A DNA stretch of 64,000 bases from assembly GCA_035531475.1 (NCBI GenBank), contig DATKST010000025.1, positions 7,722 through 71,721 on the forward strand, given 5' to 3'. Made by a program: the position numbers and the translations under genes. The notes below the pieces were generated by a model, which saw only the letters and a list, made by a program, of their open reading frames with translations, was not told the origin of the DNA and did no database searches. Positions 1 through 7,711 of the stretch are shown one piece after another (position 1 is the stretch's first letter; each line of letters begins with the position of its first letter). The DNA comes from CALCEB01 sp035531475 (GTDB lineage Bacteria > Acidobacteriota > Terriglobia > UBA7540).

Positions 1-2
1 CT

Positions 3-1238
3 TACGAGCGCAAGGTGGCGCTCCTCAGCGAGCTCCCCGCCCAAAATGAAACTGCCATTCCCTCTTCGAGCTTAGCTCCCTTCAAGTCATTGCTGGCAGT
101 CCCGCTGGTAACGGCCTCCTGCACCCTGGGGGTGATCTATCTCGAAACCGTCAAGCCCAGCGTCCGGTTTGACCAGCGGCACCTGGAGATGGTGAGCGCC
201 ATTGCCGGCATGGGGGCGATTGCCCTTCAAAAGGCACAAAGGCTGGCATGGCTGGAGGAAGAGACGCGCCGACTGCAGGAGGAAATCAGCCGGGGGCACG
301 ACATGGTGGGCGAGAGCCCGCGCATGCAGGAAGTCTACCGCTTCATTGCCCGTGCGGCGCCGTCATCGTCCACCGTCCTGATCAGCGGGGAGAGCGGAAC
401 CGGAAAAGAATTGGTGGCCAGGGCCCTCCACCAACACAGTCTTCGCAAGGGAAAACCTTTTGTGGCCATCAACTGCGCCGCGCTCACGGAATCCCTGCTT
501 GAGAGCGAGCTCTTCGGCCATGAGAAGGGAGCTTTCACCGGCGCTCTGGCGCTGAAAAAAGGGAAGCTGGAATTGGCGGATACCGGGACGATGTTTCTGG
601 ACGAGATTGGCGAGCTCGCTCCCCTGCTGCAAGCCAAGCTGCTGCGCGTGCTTCAGGAGCGCGAACTGGACCGCCTGGGCGGCGCTCGTCCCATCAAGGT
701 GGATATCCGGTTGATTGCTGCCACCAACCGCAACCTGGCGGATGAGGTAACCCAGGGCCGGTTCCGGCAAGACCTCTATTACCGGCTCAATGTGGTTTCC
801 ATCACCATGCCGCCGCTGCGCGAGCGGCGCGAAGACATTCCTCTGCTTGCCAGCTATTTTGCCGTAAAGCACGGACAGAAATCCAATCGCCTGGTCAAAG
901 TGATTTCCCCCGAGGCTCGCGCTTGCCTGATGAATTACGATTGGCCCGGGAATATCCGCGAGCTGGAGAACGCCATCGAGCGCGCCGTGGTCTTGGGATC
1001 TTCGGAGATGATCCTGCCGGAGGATTTGCCGGAAGCCTTGCTCGAATCGCAGCCGCCCTCAAACGAAACTAACGCCCAATACCAGAAAGGCGTGCGGGAT
1101 GCCAAGAAACAAATCATCTTGAACGCCCTCGAACAATCCGGTGGCAACTATACCGAGGCTGCAAAACTGCTGGGCGTCCGCGCCACCTACTTGCACCGCC
1201 TGGCCCGCAATCTGAATCTTAAGAGCAAAGTGAAATAA
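3..1238 (+). CDS. Sigma-54-dependent transcriptional activator, 5' end cut off
   Basis: This is a bacterial enhancer-binding protein that would use ATP to open sigma-54 RNA polymerase promoters. The reading frame is open to the left edge of the window, so the true start lies outside. The visible N-terminus looks like the end of a GAF-type sensory domain, followed by a short linker helix and a complete AAA+ domain: Walker A GESGTGKE, the sigma-54 contact loop GAFTGA (bases 528-545), and Walker B ending FLDEIG. The C-terminus is a Fis-type helix-turn-helix (GGNYTEAAKLLGVRATYLHRL). The target promoter is not visible. It converges on the methyltransferase gene with about 70 bases between the stops. 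Confidence 0.95.
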   Translation, partial: YERKVALLSELPAQNETAIPSSSLAPFKSLLAVPLVTASCTLGVIYLETVKPSVRFDQRHLEMVSAIAGMGAIALQKAQRLAWLEEETRRLQEEISRGHDMVGESPRMQEVYRFIARAAPSSSTVLISGESGTGKELVARALHQHSLRKGKPFVAINCAALTESLLESELFGHEKGAFTGALALKKGKLELADTGTMFLDEIGELAPLLQAKLLRVLQERELDRLGGARPIKVDIRLIAATNRNLADEVTQGRFRQDLYYRLNVVSITMPPLRERREDIPLLASYFAVKHGQKSNRLVKVISPEARACLMNYDWPGNIRELENAIERAVVLGSSEMILPEDLPEALLESQPPSNETNAQYQKGVRDAKKQIILNALEQSGGNYTEAAKLLGVRATYLHRLARNLNLKSKVK

Positions 1239-1309
1239 GCGATCAGCTTTCACCAATCAGCGGGCAGCCGGAAATATTAGACGCCTTTGCTGAGGGCTGA
1301 CAGCGGCTT

Positions 1310-2320
1310 TCACTTCACCGCCAAAATCGCGTCCAGCGGTGCCCCAATCTTCTGTCCACGGATTTCGCGAAAACCCGCCTGGCGCAAAAGCTCTTCGTAT
1401 TCGGCCAGCGTCCGCTCTTTGCCTTCCGTGCAAACCAACATGTTCAAGGATTGGAGCAGAGCCGGGAGCGGGCCAGTCTTGTCCTCATTCAGGAGGCGCT
1501 CGGCGATCAACAATCCCCCACCCGGCGGGAGCCGTCCGTGAATTTTCTTGAGCAAGCCATCGATTTTTTCCTGCGGCCAATCGTGCAGGATACGGCCAAG
1601 GGCATAGAGGTCGGCTTCAGGAAGCGGATCGGCGAAGAAGTCACCCGCGATCAGCTCGACGCGGCCTTCGCCAGGTGTTCCTGCCAGCGTGGCTCGCGCC
1701 GTCTCAATGGCCCCGGGCAGGTCAAACACCCCCGCGCGCATTTGGGGATAGAGTTCGAGCACAGCCAGCGCCAGGTGGCCGGTCGCGCCTCCAAGGTCCA
1801 CCAAGCGATTGTAGGCCGAAAGGTCAAAGGCCGCCGCAATCCGGGGTGAGCTAAGCATTCCGAAGCCGTTCATGCCCATCAGAAAGTCGCGCCGCGCCTC
1901 ATCACTTCTGAAAAAATGCTCGAAAATGGATCCCTCATGCCCAAAGGTCTGGCGCCACCGGTGCGTGCCTTCGCGCACCGCATCTTCCAGGTGCTCCCAC
2001 ATCGGGAGCAGAGCGCGGTTCGAATAAAGAATGTAGCCCGCCAGGGTCGCAGGGCTGTTGCGGCACAAATAAACCTGCGCCACAGGTAGGTTCGAATATT
2101 GGCTTCCTTGCTTGCCGAGCAGTCCAAGCCCGGCGCACCCATCCAGAAGCCGCTCCAGGGCGTCCGGATTCGAGCGCGTTTCACGGGCAAGCGTCATCGC
2201 GTCTTTCGCACCTTCTTCAAGAATGTCAAAAATGCCCAGCTCCACCGCCGCGAACATCGCCTTTGAGCTGCGGAAAGCTTCGATCAGTTGAATCACTACC
2301 GCGGGATCAGGATTCTCCAT
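1310..2320 (-). CDS. SAM-dependent O-methyltransferase, hydroxyindole-O-methyltransferase type
   Basis: The protein resembles the dimeric small-molecule O-methyltransferases (acetylserotonin/hydroxyneurosporene type): an N-terminal winged-helix dimerisation domain (AVELGIFDILEEG) followed by a Rossmann SAM domain with motif I LVDLGGATGHLA and the family's GRILHDWPQEK segment, where H is the usual catalytic base. The frame opens further upstream to a start at 2395, but the internal ATG at 2320 has a GAGGTG ribosome site nine bases ahead and gives the usual N-terminus and a length of about 336 residues, so it was preferred. The substrate cannot be told. No biosynthetic partner lies next to it. 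Confidence 0.85.
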   Translation of the reverse strand: MENPDPAVVIQLIEAFRSSKAMFAAVELGIFDILEEGAKDAMTLARETRSNPDALERLLDGCAGLGLLGKQGSQYSNLPVAQVYLCRNSPATLAGYILYSNRALLPMWEHLEDAVREGTHRWRQTFGHEGSIFEHFFRSDEARRDFLMGMNGFGMLSSPRIAAAFDLSAYNRLVDLGGATGHLALAVLELYPQMRAGVFDLPGAIETARATLAGTPGEGRVELIAGDFFADPLPEADLYALGRILHDWPQEKIDGLLKKIHGRLPPGGGLLIAERLLNEDKTGPLPALLQSLNMLVCTEGKERTLAEYEELLRQAGFREIRGQKIGAPLDAILAVK

Positions 2321-2481
2321 TCCGGCTTCCACCTCATCCGCGATGATAACATCTCGTGGCGCCAGGGGCAGCTTTGCATAGCCTGGATTCTTCATGCAGT
2401 TCTATGCGAGGACTGAAGGGTCAAGGATTTAGCCTCGCCGTTACCCCGGATTATTCGCGGACTTCCCTTGGTGACCGTCCA

Positions 2482-2501
2482 GGCACGGTTTCAACCGTGC
2501 C
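2482..2501. repeat. Small perfect palindrome, REP-like
   Basis: The sequence GGCACGGTT-TC-AACCGTGCC forms a 9-bp perfect stem with a two-base centre. A related imperfect copy (CCACGGCTTCAATCGTGG core) lies at about 38851-38869. It sits between the divergent methyltransferase and IPT-protein genes, so a regulatory role is possible, but the second copy favours a dispersed repeat. Confidence 0.5.
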
Positions 2502-2693
2502 GAATAACAGCTTTCGAATACTCATTTGTCTTGCGGTCCGGCGGGCAAACTCCCACCCCGAGACCGCGGACCTCGTGGCAACCGTGCAAGGCATTTTTCC
2601 CTCTTTCCGCCAAAATCGCAGATAATAGGAGGCTCGGGTAACCACCGGCGCGGACCTTCAGGGTTGGGCTTTCGGCCATTGGGAAGTCAAACG

Positions 2694-3830
2694 ATGATGA
2701 GAATACATGGAAAATCAATCTTCGCCTGGTCGTGGCGTTTCACTTTTGCCGGCTGGCTTTGGGTTGCCGTGCCTGCCGCAGCGAAGGCAACAGTGCGGTT
2801 AGCCGCTTTTTCAGCGCCCCAGGCCAGCCCGGCGCCTACCATCTCCAACGTTGATCCAGAGGATGCCCACCCGGGGCAGAAAGTCAGGATCACAATCCAG
2901 GGACGGAACTTTGTCCCTGGAAGCTACGTCACTTTCTCCAACCCCGCATTGCACGCGATTTCAACTCACCAGAATGGAAACGCTAGGATCACGGTCGAGG
3001 TGCAGGTCGCTCCCGGGGCCGCTCCGGGTCAGGTGACCCTTTATGTGACGAACCCTTCGGGCGCTTCGGCCACATTCCCTTTTGCCGTCCGGGAATCCGC
3101 CGAAGCGAGCCCGGGCCCACTTTCAACGTCTCCCGCCAACATCCCGGAGCCTGCCTCCCCAGCGGGGACGCCGTTTGTTTCAAGCGTGGCCCCACCCAGT
3201 GCCGGGCCCGGTAGCAATTTCACGCTCACCATCAAAGGCCGAAATTTCGTCCAGGGCGTAAGAGTGGCGTTCTCAAACCCCAAGATTACTGTCGCCTCAA
3301 CCCGGGTGAAGAAAAACTCTGAATTAATCGCCCACGTCCAGATTGCTTCGGATGCTGCCCCGGGATCCACCGGTCTATTTGTGGTCAATCCAGACCAAAG
3401 TGAAGTGGAAAGCAATTTCCAAGTTGGCGGCGCCGCAATTAATAACGCACCCGCCGCGACCGTTGCCCCCAGTCCCACCACCGCCACTTCGAAAAGCGCC
3501 ACCACGGCGGCGAAAAGCAGCGGCAAGGCAGTTTCATTCAATGTCTTCAATCTGGGTGACGTCGTCGAGGTGCTCAAGACCAAGTCAAGAGTGCAGGGCA
3601 CACTCAGCGTTGACAAGGGAACGCTGACTTATACTGAAAAGGGCGTCATGATCTTTTCGGTTCCGGTTACCGATGTTCAGGAAATCAACCCCAATGTGTT
3701 CTTTGGATTAAGCACGGGGACGTTCCACATCTTCCTAAGTTCCGGCAAGCGCTACAATTTCGCGGCGGCTTCGCTGGCGACTGCGGACACTCAGAAGATT
3801 GAGAGCCAGTTGAAGCAGGCGCTCAAGTAA
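2694..3830 (+). CDS. Exported protein with two IPT/TIG domains and a C-terminal PH-like domain
   Basis: Function is unknown. From the ATG at 2694 (another directly follows at 2697) the protein has about 378 residues: a signal peptide (hydrophobic FTFAGWLWVAVPAAA), a first IPT/TIG immunoglobulin-like domain (ISNVDPEDAHPGQKVRITIQGRNF), a proline/serine-rich linker, a second IPT/TIG domain (VSSVAPPSAGPGSNFTLTIKGRNF), an Ala/Thr-rich spacer, and a C-terminal segment (VQGTLSVDKGTLTY to IESQLKQALK) that looks like a bacterial PH-type barrel. IPT/TIG folds bind sugars or proteins at cell surfaces in other systems. The combination suggests a periplasmic or surface scaffold; that role is inferred. The frame opens upstream to 2526, but that stretch lacks protein character. 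Confidence 0.8.
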   Translation: MMRIHGKSIFAWSWRFTFAGWLWVAVPAAAKATVRLAAFSAPQASPAPTISNVDPEDAHPGQKVRITIQGRNFVPGSYVTFSNPALHAISTHQNGNARITVEVQVAPGAAPGQVTLYVTNPSGASATFPFAVRESAEASPGPLSTSPANIPEPASPAGTPFVSSVAPPSAGPGSNFTLTIKGRNFVQGVRVAFSNPKITVASTRVKKNSELIAHVQIASDAAPGSTGLFVVNPDQSEVESNFQVGGAAINNAPAATVAPSPTTATSKSATTAAKSSGKAVSFNVFNLGDVVEVLKTKSRVQGTLSVDKGTLTYTEKGVMIFSVPVTDVQEINPNVFFGLSTGTFHIFLSSGKRYNFAAASLATADTQKIESQLKQALK

Positions 3831-3896
3831 CAGGACGAAGCAAGTACAGTGGCAAGTAACAAGTGATGAGTGGCGAGTGGCATGATTGGCCATCAG

Positions 3897-4080
3897 CCCC
3901 AATACTGTTCAGTTAGGATGAACCTCATGATTTTGATGGCATGGACGTTGCGTTCCCCCTCACCCCGCCCCTCTCCCCGCTTGCGGGGAGAGGGTGCCGC
4001 GAAGCGGTGGGTGAGGGGCCAGGACCCAACGAGGTGCAGTTATTCTCGAACGGACCTTAAGTGAACAGCATTGGGGTTAG
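3897..4080. mobile_element. MITE-like element with terminal inverted repeats, copy A
   Basis: A 184-bp element lies between the IPT gene and the tRNA nucleotidyltransferase gene. Its left end starts CCCCAATACTGTTCAGTTA and its right end is the inverted match ending GAACAGCATTGGGGTTAG. The centre holds a REP-like stem (CTCTCCCCGCTTGCGGGGAGAG) inside a second inversion, CCCCTCACC against GGTGAGGGG. No coding potential is present. The same ends and core recur at 62418-62599; partial copies lie near 15440, 22300, 35811, 45627 and 53759. Confidence 0.75.
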
Positions 4081-4153
4081 CAGAGCGCTGCCAGTCTTCG
4101 TTGCGCCGAACCGATGCACCGCCTAGAGTTCTATTCCTGCCGCCGAGACCGTC

Positions 4154-5464
4154 ATGGAAAATAGGAAGCAAGAGGCATTGGAGGTCCTGCAACGGCTGCG
4201 GGATGCAGGCTTCGAGGCCTATTTCGTTGGAGGTTGCGTTCGCGACCAGCTCATGGAGCGGCCGCCCACGGATTATGATATTGCGACCAATGCAACTCCC
4301 GATCAGGTCCTCCAACTATTCCCAAGCGCCTTGCCGGTGGGCGCGAAATTTGGCGTTGTCCTTGTCCCTGGTAAATCGGTCAACGTGGAAGTGGCCACCT
4401 ACCGCAGCGATGGCCGTTATGAAGATGGCCGCCATCCGCAGGAAGTGCGTTTTGCGCCAACCGCCGCAGAGGATGTCCGCCGCCGGGATTTCACCATTAA
4501 TGGATTGCTCTTCGATCCCATCGAAAACCGGGTACTGGACTATGTCGGAGGGCAAGCCGACTTACGGGCGCGCCGCATCCGCAGCATCGGCGATCCCGGA
4601 CAGCGATTCAGCGAGGACTATCTCAGGATGCTTCGCGCCGTGCGCTTCGCCGCCCGGTTCAATTTCACGATTCACGCGCCAGACCTCGCCGCCATTCGCG
4701 AACTCGCGCCCCGCATTCGTGGAGTCAGCGCCGAACGCACGCGCGATGAAATCTTGAAAATCCTGACGGAGGGTTCACCACGCCGGGGCTTTGAGCTGCT
4801 GGACGAGTCGGGGCTGCTTGCGGAGGTTCTGCTGGAAATTAAGGCGCTGCAGGGCGTGGAACAGCCTCCGCAGTTCCATCCGGAAGGCGACGTTTGGGTG
4901 CATACCCTGATGATGCTCGATGGTCTGAACGAGCCCAGTGAAACACTGGCATTGGGAGTTCTTCTCCACGACGTCGGCAAGCCGCCTACGTTTAGTGTCC
5001 GCGATCGCATCCGGTTCGATGGGCACCCCGAGGTAGGCGCGAAAATGACGGAGGCAATTTGTGGGCGCTTGCGGCTTTCGTCCAGGCAGACCGAACGCGT
5101 TGTGGAACTGGTCCGCCATCACCTGCGCTTCAAAGATTTTCCCAAAATGCGACGGTCCACGCAGTTACGCTTCCTGCGCATGGATGGCTTTGATGAGCAC
5201 TTGGAGCTACACCGGCTGGATTGCCTTTCCAGCCATCGCGACCTCACTCATTACGAGATGGCCCGGCGCATGATCGAAGAGATTCCAGCGGAGGAGATTC
5301 GCCCTGCGGTTCTGATGAATGGAGATGACCTGATCGCAGCAGGCTATCAGCCCGGACCGCGATTCAAGGAGATTCTGCGTGCTGTCGAGGACGCACAACT
5401 CGACGGAAGCATCAGCAGCCGCGAGGACGCTCTGCGGCTGGTGGCGGATCGGTTCCCGGTCTGA
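4154..5464 (+). CDS. cca: CCA tRNA nucleotidyltransferase / poly(A) polymerase family with HD domain
   Basis: The enzyme belongs to the class II tRNA nucleotidyltransferase/poly(A) polymerase family, which adds or repairs the 3' CCA end of tRNA in the cytoplasm. The N-terminal palm carries GGCVRD (near residue 26) and the metal-binding pair in TDYDIAT, followed by RRRDFTINGL and the RFAARF neck region. The C-terminal half holds an HD phosphohydrolase domain (HDVGKPPT). At 436 residues it has normal length. CCA-adding enzymes and poly(A) polymerases of this class cannot be separated by eye, so the exact activity is uncertain. It starts 73 bases after MITE copy A. Confidence 0.85.
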   Translation: MENRKQEALEVLQRLRDAGFEAYFVGGCVRDQLMERPPTDYDIATNATPDQVLQLFPSALPVGAKFGVVLVPGKSVNVEVATYRSDGRYEDGRHPQEVRFAPTAAEDVRRRDFTINGLLFDPIENRVLDYVGGQADLRARRIRSIGDPGQRFSEDYLRMLRAVRFAARFNFTIHAPDLAAIRELAPRIRGVSAERTRDEILKILTEGSPRRGFELLDESGLLAEVLLEIKALQGVEQPPQFHPEGDVWVHTLMMLDGLNEPSETLALGVLLHDVGKPPTFSVRDRIRFDGHPEVGAKMTEAICGRLRLSSRQTERVVELVRHHLRFKDFPKMRRSTQLRFLRMDGFDEHLELHRLDCLSSHRDLTHYEMARRMIEEIPAEEIRPAVLMNGDDLIAAGYQPGPRFKEILRAVEDAQLDGSISSREDALRLVADRFPV

Positions 5465-5477
5465 GGTTCAATCGTTC

Positions 5478-5621
5478 TCATCCACCCAGATAATGGGAGG
5501 TAACCAAAAAATAAGTGATAATTCCCAGGGCGCCAATAGCCGCAACGAAAGCACCGACTTTGTAGAGCAGCATGCGGCGGCTATCCGCCGTGGGCTTTTC
5601 TTCATCAATCATTTGAAACAT
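5478..5621 (-). CDS. 47-residue single-pass membrane protein
   Basis: A short gene not recognised from any named family. It starts at ATG 5621 behind a clear ribosome site (CAGGAGGG) and encodes a charged N-terminus (MFQMIDEEKPTADSRR), one hydrophobic helix of about 20 residues (VGAFVAAIGALGIITYFLV) and a short tail ending GG. It faces the nucleotidyltransferase gene tail to tail, 13 bases away. The ribosome site, protein-like composition and clean transmembrane helix support a real gene. Single-helix proteins of this kind often act as small subunits of membrane complexes, but no partner is visible. Confidence 0.65.
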   Translation of the reverse strand: MFQMIDEEKPTADSRRMLLYKVGAFVAAIGALGIITYFLVTSHYLGG

Positions 5622-5938
5622 GGGGCCCTCCTGTTTCAGCACATGACCGAGCCGCTGTGGAGGGAAAACAGCACGCGAGTGAGAGATTCATGAGCGAACT
5701 CGAACAGCGGCCACAACCATTTCCCGGTGGAGTCCCTTGGCGCCGCTCGAATAGGATATGACGATTACACGAGCATACGGGCACTTCGAGGGGCCCACCC
5801 GCTCACTGGCTTCAATTTACTCTCTTCTACCTGAAAGTCAAGTCAAGTGCGGAAATGGTAGTGGCGAGGCTTGACGGTGGACGTTGCGCCATCGCGGAGG
5901 CGCTGGAAATTCAACTCGAAAGGACGCTGTGAAATCAC
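5622..5938. other. Intergenic, nothing recognised
   Basis: A 317-base stretch between the divergent small membrane-protein gene and the Gfo/Idh/MocA gene. It should hold both promoters, but no convincing -35/-10 pair, repeat or gene was seen. Confidence 0.5.
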
Positions 5939-6967
5939 ATGACGGAAACCAGGAAAGTGGGTTATGCGGTGATAGGCCTGGGAAGAATTGCAGAGGGCGC
6001 GGTGTTGCCGGCATTCCGGCTCGGCAAAAAGTCCACGTTGATTGGCGTCGTCAGCCGTGACGGCCTGAAGGCCAAGAGGCTTGCCCGGCGTTTTGGAGCG
6101 GCGCGTTACTGGCGTTACCAGGAGTACGATGCCTGTCTGCGCGATCCGCAAGTGGAAGCGGTCTACCTGGCCACCCCGAATGGCGCCCATGTGAGTGAGG
6201 CGATCCAGGCGGCCCAAGCCGGTAAGCACGTCTTGTGCGAGAAACCGTTGGCCAACACGTCTGCGGATTGCCGGCGGATCATTGCGGCTTGCGAAGCGGC
6301 GGGGGTGCGCTTGATGGTGGCCTATCGCAAGTATGTAGAGCCTGCTGGACTCGCCTTAAAGAAGCTGGTGGAAAGCGGGCGGCTTGGCAAGCTGCGATTG
6401 ATTCACTCGGCCTTCACCATCCTGCTGCCCAAGGGCCCCAATGTCCCCACATGGCACTTTGACCGCCGGCTTTCCGGCGGTGGCTCCCTTATGGATCTTG
6501 GTGTCTATTGTGTGAATACGGCGTTGTGGCTGGCAGCCCAGGAACCCATAACCGCAGACGCTTATAGTTGGACGGATGACTCCGGACGCTTCAAAGAGGT
6601 TGAAGAGAGCATTGCCTTCCGCCTGGTTTTTCCTGGAGGTTTGGTCATGCAGGCTACCTCCAGCTTTGGCGCTGCCAAAGCCTCATTCATTCAAGTACAT
6701 GGCGAAAAAGGCTGGGCGGCGCTCAATCCTGCTTTTGCTTACAACGAAGAACGGCGCTTGTTTGGCGAGATTGGCGGCCGTTGGTTTGAAAAAGCCTTCC
6801 CCCCAATCGATGAGTTTGTTCTGGAACTCGACTACTTTGCCGGTTGCATCCGCCGTCAGCGGAACCCTGAACCGGACGGACAAAGCGGGCTCCGTGATGT
6901 GAAAGTGATGGAGGCGATTTATCAAGCCTCCCGAAGCCATAAAACTGTCAACATTGCACCTGCTTAA
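5939..6967 (+). CDS. Gfo/Idh/MocA family oxidoreductase
   Basis: A cytoplasmic NAD(P)-dependent sugar or cyclitol dehydrogenase family member of normal length (342 residues). The N-terminal Rossmann fold starts YAVIGLGRIAEGAVLPAF, followed by AVYLATPNGAH and the family motif CEKPLA with its conserved lysine; the C-terminal alpha/beta domain includes GGGSLMDLGVYCVN. Substrate is unknown. The next gene is a secreted GH84 hexosaminidase 744 bases downstream, so a link to amino-sugar catabolism is possible but not shown. Confidence 0.9.
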   Translation: MTETRKVGYAVIGLGRIAEGAVLPAFRLGKKSTLIGVVSRDGLKAKRLARRFGAARYWRYQEYDACLRDPQVEAVYLATPNGAHVSEAIQAAQAGKHVLCEKPLANTSADCRRIIAACEAAGVRLMVAYRKYVEPAGLALKKLVESGRLGKLRLIHSAFTILLPKGPNVPTWHFDRRLSGGGSLMDLGVYCVNTALWLAAQEPITADAYSWTDDSGRFKEVEESIAFRLVFPGGLVMQATSSFGAAKASFIQVHGEKGWAALNPAFAYNEERRLFGEIGGRWFEKAFPPIDEFVLELDYFAGCIRRQRNPEPDGQSGLRDVKVMEAIYQASRSHKTVNIAPA

Positions 6968-7711
6968 CGTGGTCGATGAGCCCGGATCATTCACTCACGG
7001 GCACCTTTCATCGGACCATCAGGGAAATCAGGCTCTACCTGCCCTGCTTCCCGTATACAGCGTATCGATTCGATACAATATTCTGCTTTCCCTGCTGCAT
7101 TCGGCCCTTAGCTACGATGGCATAATCCCCAACTGTGCAATGACCAGTAGATCACTTCCGGCCGGCCATTGGGAGCTTAAACCACTTAAATTTGAAGGAA
7201 TGAAGCCTCAATGTCTATGAAAAGCAAGGGGCTGGCTTTTGGGGACTTCACATGGGGCACCGTGATTTCCCTGGGATAACTGTCATTGCGGCGCGCACCG
7301 TCATTCCCTCGAAGCCTGTCCCCGCCATGGGGAGAGCGGGAGTCACCGGTACCTGGAACCCTGCACCCAGGTACTCTGGAGCGTCGGGTTCATAATTCAA
7401 GGTCGCGCCAGAATGACCGGATCCAATCGTTTCAGGAGTGGTTACCAGTTGTGGTTTCGGCAGTCCTTGATAAGTAGGATTTACGCAAAAACCAAAGATG
7501 TTACGGAACAAACCCAAACTCCATTGAAAACAAAGGACGGCTTGTGGAGCAAACCCATTCAAAGCCACTCACAAAGCCATTGAAAATCGACTAACACATT
7601 TATTATGATTAGGTTACTTTATTTTTAGGAGTAAGTCCAAATAATTGATGTAGAATCAATGAGTTAAAAGGCACCGAGGACGCCGATCATTCGAAAACAA
7701 GGACAAAAGAA
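6968..7711. other. Long intergenic region with degenerate repeats
   Basis: This 744-base gap holds no supported gene. Around 7270-7430 there is a degenerate form of the GTCATTCCCGC-type intergenic repeat also seen near 47174-47272. At about 7468-7592 there is a segment that recurs near 47400-47500 (listed separately). The last 120 bases are AT-rich, contain a small inverted repeat (ATTGAT/ATCAAT near 7643-7659), and probably hold the promoter of the GH84 gene. Confidence 0.5.
7468..7592 (-). repeat. Dispersed repeat shared with 47405-47500
   Basis: Read on the minus strand, this segment matches the plus strand near 47405-47500. The longest identical block is 23 bases (7511-7533 here, 47468-47490 there), containing TTTTCAATGGAGTTTGGG. 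Flanking sequence is diverged but alignable, with repeated AATGGCTT units. Translated pieces are similar (LFSMEFGFV or LFSMEFGFVP), so this may be the remnant of a short mobile or coding unit. Confidence 0.5.

Noticed and set aside
1238..1310. Possible bidirectional terminator between the first two genes
   Set aside because: Only weak, interrupted complementarity was found.
2526..2693. Upstream extension of the IPT/TIG protein
   Set aside because: The stretch covers an intergenic region, has no signal-peptide character, and lies ahead of a good signal sequence beginning at 2694.
3840..3890. Short repeated AAGTAACAAGTGATGAGTGG-like units, possible direct repeats or CRISPR
   Set aside because: The units are too short and irregular, without spacers.
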